Assembly: GCA_001275005.1 (NCBI GenBank)
Contig: JWZX01000691.1
Coordinates: 1-13,575, forward strand
Source: Chrysochromulina tobinii
Taxonomy: Eukaryota > Haptophyta > Prymnesiales > Chrysochromulinaceae
Reading direction: 5' to 3'
Length of the DNA stretch: 13,575 nucleotides
Part shown: positions 7,509 to 13,575 of the stretch, one piece after another
Numbering within the stretch: the stretch's first letter is position 1
How the letters are laid out: every line of letters begins with the position of its first letter
Made by a program: the position numbers and the translations under genes
The notes under the pieces: generated by a model
The model's database searches: none
The model's input: the letters and a program-made list of their open reading frames with translations, nothing else
Told to the model about the DNA's origin: nothing

Positions 7509-9158
7509 TCATATCCCCCGCCCATCTCCTCGACCGGGCTCAGCTTCTCTGAGGTCCTCCCGAGGTCCGTTGTGGCGTTTCATCTCTGGGCTCAGCTCCT
7601 CCACCTTTGTAGAATCAGTTTCATATTCCGCGGTCTTCATGGGCTTGTTTCTCGGCGAAAGCTCAGTGCCGCCCGTCTCGACGCCCGACGTTCCCAAGGG
7701 CTTACGAGGGCTGCGAGGACGACCATCGGCCGCCCCATCAGCTTCGGCGCCGCGTAGTAAGTCACCCGACGTTTTGGCGCGGTGCAGGCCGTTCGACGGG
7801 CCGGCACGGTTGTCGTTGTTCGGCGCCATGCCGATCATAGCGAACGGTCTTGGGAGCAGGGACCCCTTTGGGTGCATGAGCTCATTGATCATGTTGTCGC
7901 GGGAGTGCGTGTACTCGCGGCTGCGTCTCTCATCCCTAGCTCTCTCATGCAGTCGCTCCCCCGGCAGGACGCGGTCCGTTTGCAGCCGGGGCAAGTCGAG
8001 GCCGCCAGTGGTGAGCGCGCGCGAGATGCTCGCCCGCCGGTGGTCGACGTCCGGGCGGTCGCCTGGACTGACACCGTCGAAGTTGCCGTGGGGCCGAGCG
8101 GGCCATGCGTCGCCCTCCCGATGGCCTGGCCCTCCGGTGTTATCAGTGACGGCGGCGACGATGGTAGGGCTGACGCTCGCGTCAGCAATATAGGCGAGGC
8201 CGATGAGCACCATCAGCATGCCACCCACGTAGAGCAACCAGCCCCAGTAGCCCACGCTCGTCGCCTCGTGCAGCAAGGTGAACTCCTGGAAGAAGACGCC
8301 GCCGGCAATGCCGCCAAACGCGATGTACGAGCCCACCATTAGCGGGATGATGATGAGCGGATCGTAGAGCGTGAGGCATTCGGTGAGCTTGAGGCCCCAT
8401 AGGCAGCCAGTGGCGACGACAAGGAAGAGCTCCACGTACACCAGCCAAGACGTCCACACCGAAATCGGATCCTCGGTCATCACCGCGAGCAGCACGGAGA
8501 TTGCCTTGCTGTGCACGATCACCTGCGCGCCGCCGATGAGCGAGCAATAGATCGAGTAGCACACAGGCAGCAGCGCCGGATGCGGGGGCGGCACGCCCGT
8601 CAGCTTCCAGCGCCTCCGGTAGAAGCGGTGCGCCGCAAAACAGGTGCCGGAGATCGACATCGTGAAGGCCAGATAGACCCACCACCCAAAGCTTCCCCAG
8701 TACGACATCATGTCCGCTGGCGAGTGGCATGCGCTCGGAGCTCCGAACGCGACGCTGAGGCACGTGCCTATGATAGCTATTAGCACGCCCATCTGCATGC
8801 GGAATCCCACGCGGATCTTGTTGACCAAGTTGTTCCACACAACATTGGTCACAAACTGAAGCGACTCGATGGGCACCAGGATGCTGGCAGGCGCGAGGGC
8901 CAGCGCACCGAAATTGATGAGGCAGAAAAGGATGAAGATGATCAGGCCGATTTGCCATCGTTTGGATCGCCACGGCTGCGAGAAATAGATCGGGTCAAGC
9001 TCTTTGATGCCCATCGCCTGAATGTTCTGGCCGACGTTGATCCCTATGGAGCCGGCGGTTCCCATGAGAATACCGACGCCGAGGCCCCATTCGGGCATCG
9101 TGGTGCATGTGAATTCGGCTGGTGCAAGAGAAGCGTTGCTCAGCAACTCCACCGCCAT
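7509..9158 (-). CDS. NIPA-type (DUF803) magnesium transporter-like membrane protein
   Basis: A 549-residue multi-pass protein of the NIPA/DUF803 branch of the drug/metabolite transporter superfamily, whose animal members carry Mg2+ in plasma and endosomal membranes. The diagnostic stretch is INFGALALAPASILVPIESL (81-100) followed by QFVTNVVWNN, the conserved loop of this family. About nine membrane segments are visible at roughly 24-48, 69-88, 90-110, 122-140, 154-175, 194-224, 235-256, 263-290 and 303-325. A long hydrophilic tail (about 330-549), rich in Arg, Ser, Pro and Asp, is unusual for the short animal NIPAs but common in protist and fungal relatives; it may be regulatory. I chose ATG 9158 because it puts TM1 at the family position. 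In-frame ATGs at 9431 and 9467 would add 91 or 103 basic residues and run through a repeat element, so they seem less likely. Substrate is inferred from family. Confidence 0.85.
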   Translation of the reverse strand: MAVELLSNASLAPAEFTCTTMPEWGLGVGILMGTAGSIGINVGQNIQAMGIKELDPIYFSQPWRSKRWQIGLIIFILFCLINFGALALAPASILVPIESLQFVTNVVWNNLVNKIRVGFRMQMGVLIAIIGTCLSVAFGAPSACHSPADMMSYWGSFGWWVYLAFTMSISGTCFAAHRFYRRRWKLTGVPPPHPALLPVCYSIYCSLIGGAQVIVHSKAISVLLAVMTEDPISVWTSWLVYVELFLVVATGCLWGLKLTECLTLYDPLIIIPLMVGSYIAFGGIAGGVFFQEFTLLHEATSVGYWGWLLYVGGMLMVLIGLAYIADASVSPTIVAAVTDNTGGPGHREGDAWPARPHGNFDGVSPGDRPDVDHRRASISRALTTGGLDLPRLQTDRVLPGERLHERARDERRSREYTHSRDNMINELMHPKGSLLPRPFAMIGMAPNNDNRAGPSNGLHRAKTSGDLLRGAEADGAADGRPRSPRKPLGTSGVETGGTELSPRNKPMKTAEYETDSTKVEELSPEMKRHNGPREDLREAEPGRGDGRGI

Positions 9159-9288
9159 GCGCGTCCTCGCGTCCCCGCGCGCCCTGCGGTCCCCGCTCGC
9201 CTCTCGTCCGCAGGATTCGGTTGGCAACCAACTGAGTTGTCTCTCTGCCCGTGTGTGTCTGCGGAAAAAAACGTGAACGTGTTTTCCC

Positions 9289-9401
9289 ACAGTGATTTCG
9301 GTAAAAAGACACCGGGGGGAGCCGGGACACACACGGGACACGCGGACGCACAAAGGCACACGGACCGCACAGACGAGCCTCACAACAGTGATTTCGGTAA
9401 A
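9289..9401 (-). mobile_element. Small dispersed element, copy 1, with 17-bp flanking direct repeats
   Basis: Perfect direct repeats acagtgatttcggtaaa (9289-9305 and 9385-9401) bracket a 79-bp body. The stretch 9299-9383 (85 bp) aligns with 11787-11871 of copy 2, differing by one 9-bp unit lost (acgggacac), one 9-bp stretch gained (ggaccgcac) and a few substitutions. It has no coding capacity of its own, no long inverted repeats and no poly(A). The 17-bp repeats look like a target-site duplication. The strand given is that of the downstream NIPA-type gene, whose start codon is 130 bp away. An origin as a non-autonomous transposon or introner is inference. Confidence 0.6.
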
Positions 9402-9858
9402 CTTGGTCGCGTTGGTTGATTGGCGGTTCATCAAACTACACAAACGGCAGCCTGGTGAGCGCGACATCCCGGTCCCTGCTAAAGCTAGACCAGGCTCTAA
9501 ATCGCGCCGGTGGGTGGGCGGGGACACATACGCATCGATATTCGAAAGTCCGACCACCGCGACGGCACGCGGAGCCGCCGGGGGAACTTGCAACGCCGAC
9601 GGGCCGTCGGCAATGTTATCCGTTGGCGAACGCAGTCGATATCAGTCTGTATGAGTGTTTAAAGAGGGAGTGATGTGGAAACTTAAAGGAATTTTCCATT
9701 TTCCGAAACGAACGCGACGACGTTCCAACAGCATTTCGGGCGGCCCGAAAGCGCAGACATACCTTCTTTTATTTCTTCTTTTGACTTAATCGTCAATTGC
9801 TCAATTCGTGATTCGTCTTTCGTCGGTCATTGTGGGAATTTGTGGGAATGTATGGGTT

Positions 9859-9878
9859 GTAAGTAAGTAAGTAAGTAA
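9859..9878. repeat. (GTAA)5 microsatellite
   Basis: Five perfect gtaa units, followed by aa, in intergenic DNA upstream of the NIPA-type gene. Confidence 0.9.
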
Positions 9879-10247
9879 AACCATGCCAACAGGCAGCGCA
9901 CACGTGGCGAGGGGGACATCCCCAGGCATACTAAGCGTGTGCGGTGTTCGGAATGTGGGTTGTGGCGGCAGCACAGCGCGCACGAGGCGCGACGGGCCGG
10001 TTACCCCCGGTTTTTACGAATTTTAGGTTAAGGTTATAGGTTTTGGCATGGGTTTTGGTTAGTTTTGTCGTGTGGGAGTTGGTTCTAAAGTTGGTGTCGA
10101 CCAGGGGAGTCTTCCCTTTTAAACTGTGTCTCGACAGTTTCTCGAGGTCTCCTCAGGTATGGTCAGCCGCTGAGACCCGCGGAATGGGCCGTCGTTGGTG
10201 GCCCGCGGAAACGCACTGCCTTCACGCTTCTCAGCTCACGGGAGGGA

Positions 10248-11651
10248 TCAGCTCTTTGCGAGGAGGCCGGTCCCTTCGTTAGGCTCTCTGCGGCTACCGC
10301 TGCGCCACAAATTCCAGTATCGCAATGAACCGGTCATGGCCGTCAAGACAAACCACACGTATAGCACCACAAAGATGCGCGGCGCGGCGTTCGCGTCGAG
10401 GCCGGTCCTCGAGGTCGCCCCCGTGTCAGGAAATGACAGCCGCGCGGCCCACTCCTGGATGGGCGTGATCGTGATCAGAAAGAGCCCCTGAAGCCCATAT
10501 ACCAGCCCCGATACAACGCCAAACAGGTAGGGTGGCGCATGGGTAAATGCAATTGAAAACGGCAGAGCGTTGGTGATGAGGTTGAAAAGAAAGGTGAGCA
10601 TCACTTCACCAACGATCTGGGCTGCAAAGAGGGGCGTCGCAACGGAAACGAAGAAGAAGGTGGAAGCTATGTCGAGCAGAAACCAAAAGCCGCGACTGCC
10701 CATCCCCTCCGCCGCGGCGCCCCAAATGAGAAGGGCGACACACCCTCCAAAAGCAAAGATGAGTGAGGAGAGGTTGACGAGAAAGGAGGCATCCGACGAG
10801 CCAAAAAGCGCGAGGTATAGCTGGTACTGGTGCACTAGTATGGACGTTACCAGCATGTACATCGCCAGGACATGCAGCGTGTCGAGGCTGAGCTCCGGTT
10901 TCTCGCAAAAGAGGCGGCACGCGACACGGAGGTCTTGCCAGTACTTGGAGAGGGCGCGCCAGAGGCAGCCTTCGTCTCCTGCGCCTTCTTTCCCGCCCGA
11001 CCCGCTTCCACCCTCTTTGGTGTCTGGGATTCCAAGTCCATCACGCTCCGCCTTGAATTGGCTGAGCGAAGGCAGAATGGCTGAACAGACAGCGCCGCCG
11101 ACCAAGGAGAGGACCGCCATTCCAAAAAAGATCTGCCACGAGGACACGTGGAACCTCATATTCAGCTGCGCCGCAAAAATACCGACAGCATCGCCGAGCG
11201 CAAAGGAGCATGACGCCACGGCAGCGACCATGTACGGATGTGATGGAATTTTGATGAAGTAGTACGCCGCGCCCCATGCATTGATATACGACATGATGAT
11301 GCAGAAAATGTAGCTCGGATAGAGGAGGTTAACGAGGGAAGGCTGCTGGATTGCGGCGGCCATCCCGAAGAGCCCAGCCGACGCGCCAATGGCTCCGCTG
11401 ACTGCCATCACACGTGGCCCAAGATGGTCGTACAAAATGCCCCCCAACATTTGGCTTGCCGTTCCCACTGCCAGCGTGTTCGAGTTAAGAGAATCAAGCT
11501 TAGCGATAGCCTCCGATCGACTCATGTCTGCAAAGACACCGTCGGCGAGCATTATGGGCTCGAGCGTCTGCCATGCGATGATGGGCCCATTCGACACTGC
11601 GATTGCGATTGCCACTACTGCGCACTCGACCCAATGTCGAGAGACGGCCAT
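10248..11651 (-). CDS. Major facilitator superfamily transporter (SLC43-like layout)
   Basis: A 467-residue polytopic protein. Residues 71-80, GILYDHLGPR, fit MFS motif A (GxLxDxxGxR) between TM2 and TM3, the family signature. About six membrane segments lie in each half, separated by a hydrophilic central loop (about 196-255) containing a Gly/Ser/Lys-rich patch. TM1 (about 9-30) is followed by a loop of about 30 residues before TM2, and the C-terminal half has IFAFGGCVALLIWG and LLDIAS. The layout and the ALGDAVGIFA/PSLSQFK region remind me of SLC43-type amino-acid facilitators and their protist relatives, but I cannot assign substrate. ATG 11651 is the first in-frame start and gives a normal MFS N-terminus. 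It shares strand with the NIPA-type gene downstream (about 1.1 kb apart), too far for a shared leader. A copy of the dispersed element sits 129 bp upstream of its start. Confidence 0.8.
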   Translation of the reverse strand: MAVSRHWVECAVVAIAIAVSNGPIIAWQTLEPIMLADGVFADMSRSEAIAKLDSLNSNTLAVGTASQMLGGILYDHLGPRVMAVSGAIGASAGLFGMAAAIQQPSLVNLLYPSYIFCIIMSYINAWGAAYYFIKIPSHPYMVAAVASCSFALGDAVGIFAAQLNMRFHVSSWQIFFGMAVLSLVGGAVCSAILPSLSQFKAERDGLGIPDTKEGGSGSGGKEGAGDEGCLWRALSKYWQDLRVACRLFCEKPELSLDTLHVLAMYMLVTSILVHQYQLYLALFGSSDASFLVNLSSLIFAFGGCVALLIWGAAAEGMGSRGFWFLLDIASTFFFVSVATPLFAAQIVGEVMLTFLFNLITNALPFSIAFTHAPPYLFGVVSGLVYGLQGLFLITITPIQEWAARLSFPDTGATSRTGLDANAAPRIFVVLYVWFVLTAMTGSLRYWNLWRSGSRREPNEGTGLLAKS

Positions 11652-11780
11652 GCAACGCGAGGATCCCTGGGAATGTGTGAACCGAGCACCACACCACACG
11701 ACGGGTGTATACTCGTGTACAAAACGTTACAAATATGGAAGGGAATTATTCTGGGTGCCGGTAGAAAACCCCAAAGCGTA

Positions 11781-11914
11781 CAGTACCGGTAAAAAGACAC
11801 CGGGGGGAGCCGGGACACACACGGGACACACGGGACACGCGGACGCACAAAGGCACACAGACGAATCTCACTAACCAACCAAACCCACCAACAACACACA
11901 CCCCAGTACCGGTA
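11781..11914 (-). mobile_element. Small dispersed element, copy 2, with 11-bp flanking direct repeats
   Basis: Direct repeats cagtaccggta (11781-11791 and 11904-11914) flank a 112-bp body. Positions 11787-11871 match copy 1; the rest (11872-11903) is a C/A-rich stretch absent there. The internal acgggacac unit is present in one more copy than in copy 1. The flanking repeats of the two copies differ in sequence but both start with cagt and end with cggta, suggesting duplicated, related target sites. The strand given is that of the MFS gene, whose start codon lies 129 bp away. Confidence 0.6.
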
Positions 11915-12190
11915 CCGCGGTAGTCACGATGTCGTAATTCCTCACCCAGTGGGTGGCTGAAGCTGAGCCTCTTCACCAGACGAGACCACAACAGAGGAAC
12001 GGGCAACAGCCACGCAGAGCCCCAATTGCAGAGCCCAGACTCTAACGGCCAGGCCAGAGGTAGAGAGGTTCCGGGGTCCGGCTCGCACCGCGCTTTTGAC
12101 CTATGCCTTTCGGGATTGCGGGGGGGGAGCACGCGGTTTATACTGTTTTCATGTTTATTCTCGAGACTCTATTCGTCTCGCCGGCGCCAG

Positions 12191-12205
12191 AGTGACTCAG
12201 TCACT
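12191..12205. promoter_or_regulatory. 15-bp palindrome with AP-1/bZIP core
   Basis: AGTGACTCAGTCACT has perfect 7-bp arms around a central C and includes TGACTCA, the classic bZIP (AP-1/GCN4) core. It lies about 100 bp past the immunophilin stop and about 540 bp upstream of the MFS start. It could be a factor site or a short 3'UTR hairpin. Confidence 0.3.
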
Positions 12206-12303
12206 GGGAGAGTGCCGTACCGCCCCGATCAGATACTCAATAATTCACGCTTTTCGATCTGGCCATTCGCTCCGATCAGGTGCCTTCCCCCACCGCGCAT
12301 CAC

Positions 12304-13464
12304 TCACGACGCCTTAGCTTTGCCACTCAGCTCGCCGCAGCCCGAGATCATCGCCGGCTTGCTCGTCCTACCCGAGCCGCTACCCACCTGCTCGAGGGCC
12401 TTGACCACCTCTAGGCCCGCGGTGACCTTGCCGAAGACCACGTGCTTGCCGTCGAGGTGCGGCGTTCTCGCGACAGTGATAAAGAACTGCGAGCCGTTGG
12501 TGTTTGGACCCGCGTTGGCCATCGAGAGTAGGAAGGGCTCCGAGTGCCCGATGACGCCTTTATCGAACTCGTCCTCAAATTTCTCGCCGTAGATAGACTC
12601 TCCGCCAGTGCCGTTGCCGCGCGTGGTATCGCCGCCCTGGATCATAAAGCCCGGGATGATGCGGTGGAAGGGGCTGCCCTTGTAGTGCAGCGGCTTGCCT
12701 GACGGGCCGTTGCCCTTGTCGCCCGCACAGTGCGCGCGGAAGTTTTCGCACGTCTTTGGCGCAACCGAGGTGAAGAGCATGAACACGATACGTCCGGCGG
12801 GCTCTCCGCCGATGCTCACGTCAAAGTACACGTGCGGGTTGCTCTCCGGCGCGGACGCGTCGGTGAGCGACACGGCCGGGCCCTTGGCGCCGCCGCCGCC
12901 GCCGCCGCCGATCAGGTTCCACAACACGTAGGCGACAACAGCGATGATGAGCCAGGTGGTTGGCGCCATGAAGTCGATGCCAAACATCTCGTACTTTGAC
13001 GGCTCTTGCACTTTGATCAATTCAAGCTCGAAGACGAGCACCGAGTGCTTCGGGATGCGCGGCGGCGATCCACGGGCACCGTACCCCAGATTGGACGGGA
13101 TAGTGATCTCCCACTTGTCACCTGGCCGCATCAATTGGAGTGCCTCGGTCCAACCCTTGATGACCTGGCTCGGCTTGAAGGTTGCCGGCTTGCCGCGCTT
13201 GATTGAGCTGTCGAACTCGTTGCCATTCAGCAGCGTGCCCTTGTAGTGGCACACGCACGGCGAATTGGCTGTGGGGTGCGAGCCGCCGTCGCCGCTGCGC
13301 AGAACCTTGTACTGTAGGCCGCTCGGCAACGTGATGACGCCAGGGGCCTTGGCATTGGTCGCGAGGTGCTCATTCTCCATCGCAATGCGCGCCTCCTCGT
13401 CGTCGGCGGCGACGAGCGAGAGCACGCCCAATATGATTGCGCCCAATAGCCGCATGTTCTTCAT
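12304..13464 (-). CDS. Membrane-anchored dual immunophilin: FKBP - TM - cyclophilin
   Basis: A 386-residue protein with two unrelated peptidyl-prolyl isomerase domains in one frame. A signal peptide (1-20, cleavage likely before DDEE) leads into an FKBP domain (about 45-152): Y74, F84-D85, F96, V101-I102, W105, Y128 and F145 match the FK506-pocket residues of FKBP12, while His87 and Ile90 equivalents are Ser133 and Arg136. A single hydrophobic helix (about 170-186) and a Gly run (186-192) precede a cyclophilin domain (about 211-380) with R268, F273, M274, Q276, F328, L337 and H341 of the active site. The Trp121 equivalent is His336, as in Cyp40, which lowers cyclosporin affinity. GKPLHYKG marks a divergent-loop type. 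Predicted topology places FKBP in the ER or secretory lumen and cyclophilin in the cytosol. There is no KDEL-type tail. ATG 13464 is clear; the 5' flank is pyrimidine-rich in the sense direction. Confidence 0.93.
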   Translation of the reverse strand: MKNMRLLGAIILGVLSLVAADDEEARIAMENEHLATNAKAPGVITLPSGLQYKVLRSGDGGSHPTANSPCVCHYKGTLLNGNEFDSSIKRGKPATFKPSQVIKGWTEALQLMRPGDKWEITIPSNLGYGARGSPPRIPKHSVLVFELELIKVQEPSKYEMFGIDFMAPTTWLIIAVVAYVLWNLIGGGGGGGAKGPAVSLTDASAPESNPHVYFDVSIGGEPAGRIVFMLFTSVAPKTCENFRAHCAGDKGNGPSGKPLHYKGSPFHRIIPGFMIQGGDTTRGNGTGGESIYGEKFEDEFDKGVIGHSEPFLLSMANAGPNTNGSQFFITVARTPHLDGKHVVFGKVTAGLEVVKALEQVGSGSGRTSKPAMISGCGELSGKAKAS

Positions 13465-13575
13465 TTTTTACGCAATGCGCACGGCTTTTTTCCGGTGCTG
13501 GTGGAACGATAATAAAAAAATTGAAAAAGAGGGGAGAAAGAGGGGGAAGACTGAACTAGGATATGTACATGTAAG
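13465..13575 (-). promoter_or_regulatory. 5' flank of the immunophilin gene, pyrimidine-rich
   Basis: Read in the gene's direction, this short flank is a long C/T- and T-rich tract (about 13503-13552) followed by CCACCAG (about 13498-13504) and then about 30 bp to the ATG. It could be a core promoter, a pyrimidine-rich leader, or the polypyrimidine tract and 3' splice site of a 5'UTR intron whose donor lies beyond the window. Confidence 0.3.

Larger units (their letters stand above)
9159..10247. other. Intergenic, about 1.1 kb, upstream of NIPA-type and downstream of MFS gene
   Basis: No gene is recognised. From the NIPA start outward it holds two overlapping small inverted repeats (gttgg/ccaac 9220-9232 and caact/agttg 9229-9239), an aacgtgaacgtg word (9270-9281), repeat element copy 1 (9289-9401), a doubled gtgggaat word (about 9831-9850), the GTAA microsatellite (9859-9878), and a T/G-rich run of ggtta/ggttt words (about 10010-10070). 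The last lacks a fixed period, so it is not telomeric. Confidence 0.5.
11652..12303. other. Intergenic, upstream of MFS gene and downstream of immunophilin gene
   Basis: No gene is recognised. It contains repeat element copy 2 (11781-11914), a cacccAGTgggtg inverted repeat (11943-11955) and a 15-bp bZIP-like palindrome (12191-12205) about 100 bp beyond the immunophilin stop. The gene-sense (minus) strand between element and ATG holds a pyrimidine-rich ATTCCCAG near 11667 that could serve as a 3' splice site in a 5'UTR. Confidence 0.5.

Noticed and set aside
7429-8193. 254-residue plus-strand frame opposite the NIPA-type gene tail
   Set aside because: It is antisense to the hydrophilic tail, has no domain or membrane pattern, and is Ser/Arg/Pro-rich as expected of a shadow frame.
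9159-9593. N-terminal extension of the NIPA-type protein through the repeat element
   Set aside because: The longest version starts at a TTG. The in-frame ATGs at 9431 and 9467 would add low-quality basic sequence, whereas ATG 9158 gives the family-like N-terminus. Kept only as a possibility in findings.
10010-10075. Telomere-like ggtta/ggttt words
   Set aside because: No fixed repeat unit; only an irregular T/G-rich run between genes.
10570-11262. 230-residue plus-strand frame opposite the MFS gene
   Set aside because: It is the complement of membrane-helix codons, giving a Lys/Arg/Ser-rich product with no domain. The minus frame has MFS motif A.
11795-11860. CRISPR-like short repeats (gggacacac units)
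   Set aside because: Only two or three 9-bp units without spacers, inside a eukaryotic dispersed element.
12060-12085. B-box-like ggttccggggtccgg
   Set aside because: Poor match to the tRNA B-box and no A-box at suitable spacing.
12026-12592. 188-residue plus-strand frame overlapping the immunophilin C-terminus
   Set aside because: Its second half is antisense to the cyclophilin domain, and the first half has no recognisable content.
1-13575. Bacterial operon or viral origin
   Set aside because: Eukaryote-only proteins, wide intergenic gaps, microsatellites and the absence of Shine-Dalgarno-led clusters argue for a nuclear genome. No viral hallmark gene is present.

Overview
This window looks like nuclear DNA of a GC-rich, compact eukaryote, most likely an alga with a complex red-derived plastid (haptophyte-like; the exact group is an inference). 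The evidence is a set of eukaryote-only genes (Pcf11, exosome subunit MTR3, F-box, NIPA, immunophilins) and one short secreted protein whose leader ends in a Phe-containing cleavage site of the kind used for import into complex plastids. All seven recognisable reading frames are uninterrupted, so no coding introns are visible. There are no rRNA or tRNA genes, no transposase and no CRISPR array.

Layout: four genes on the plus strand, then three on the minus strand, meeting tail to tail at about 6.93-7.51 kb. Plus strand: a small protein with a plastid-type leader (640-1137), Pcf11 (1459-3132), exosome core subunit MTR3 (3989-4981) and an F-box-like protein with an unrecognised C-terminal region (5323-6933). 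Minus strand: a NIPA-type magnesium transporter (7509-9158), an MFS transporter with an SLC43-like layout (10248-11651), and a membrane-anchored immunophilin carrying both an FKBP and a cyclophilin domain (12304-13464). Intergenic gaps run from about 0.3 to 1.1 kb and hold microsatellites, small inverted repeats and possible promoter elements.

Two observations stand out. First, the last gene encodes signal peptide, FKBP, transmembrane helix and cyclophilin in one unbroken frame. Its predicted topology puts one prolyl isomerase on each side of a membrane, and most active-site residues of both domains are retained. Second, an 85-bp repeat occurs twice (9299-9383 and 11787-11871). Each copy is bracketed by its own short direct repeat (17 bp and 11 bp) resembling a target-site duplication. 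Both copies have the same orientation and lie about 130 bp upstream of the start codon of a transporter gene. They look like a small non-autonomous mobile element, possibly introner-like, or a transplanted promoter/5'UTR module.

Pcf11 (mRNA 3'-end formation) and MTR3 (3'-5' RNA decay) are neighbours on the same strand, and so are the two transporters. No operon-like spacing is present and functional coupling is not shown by the sequence.
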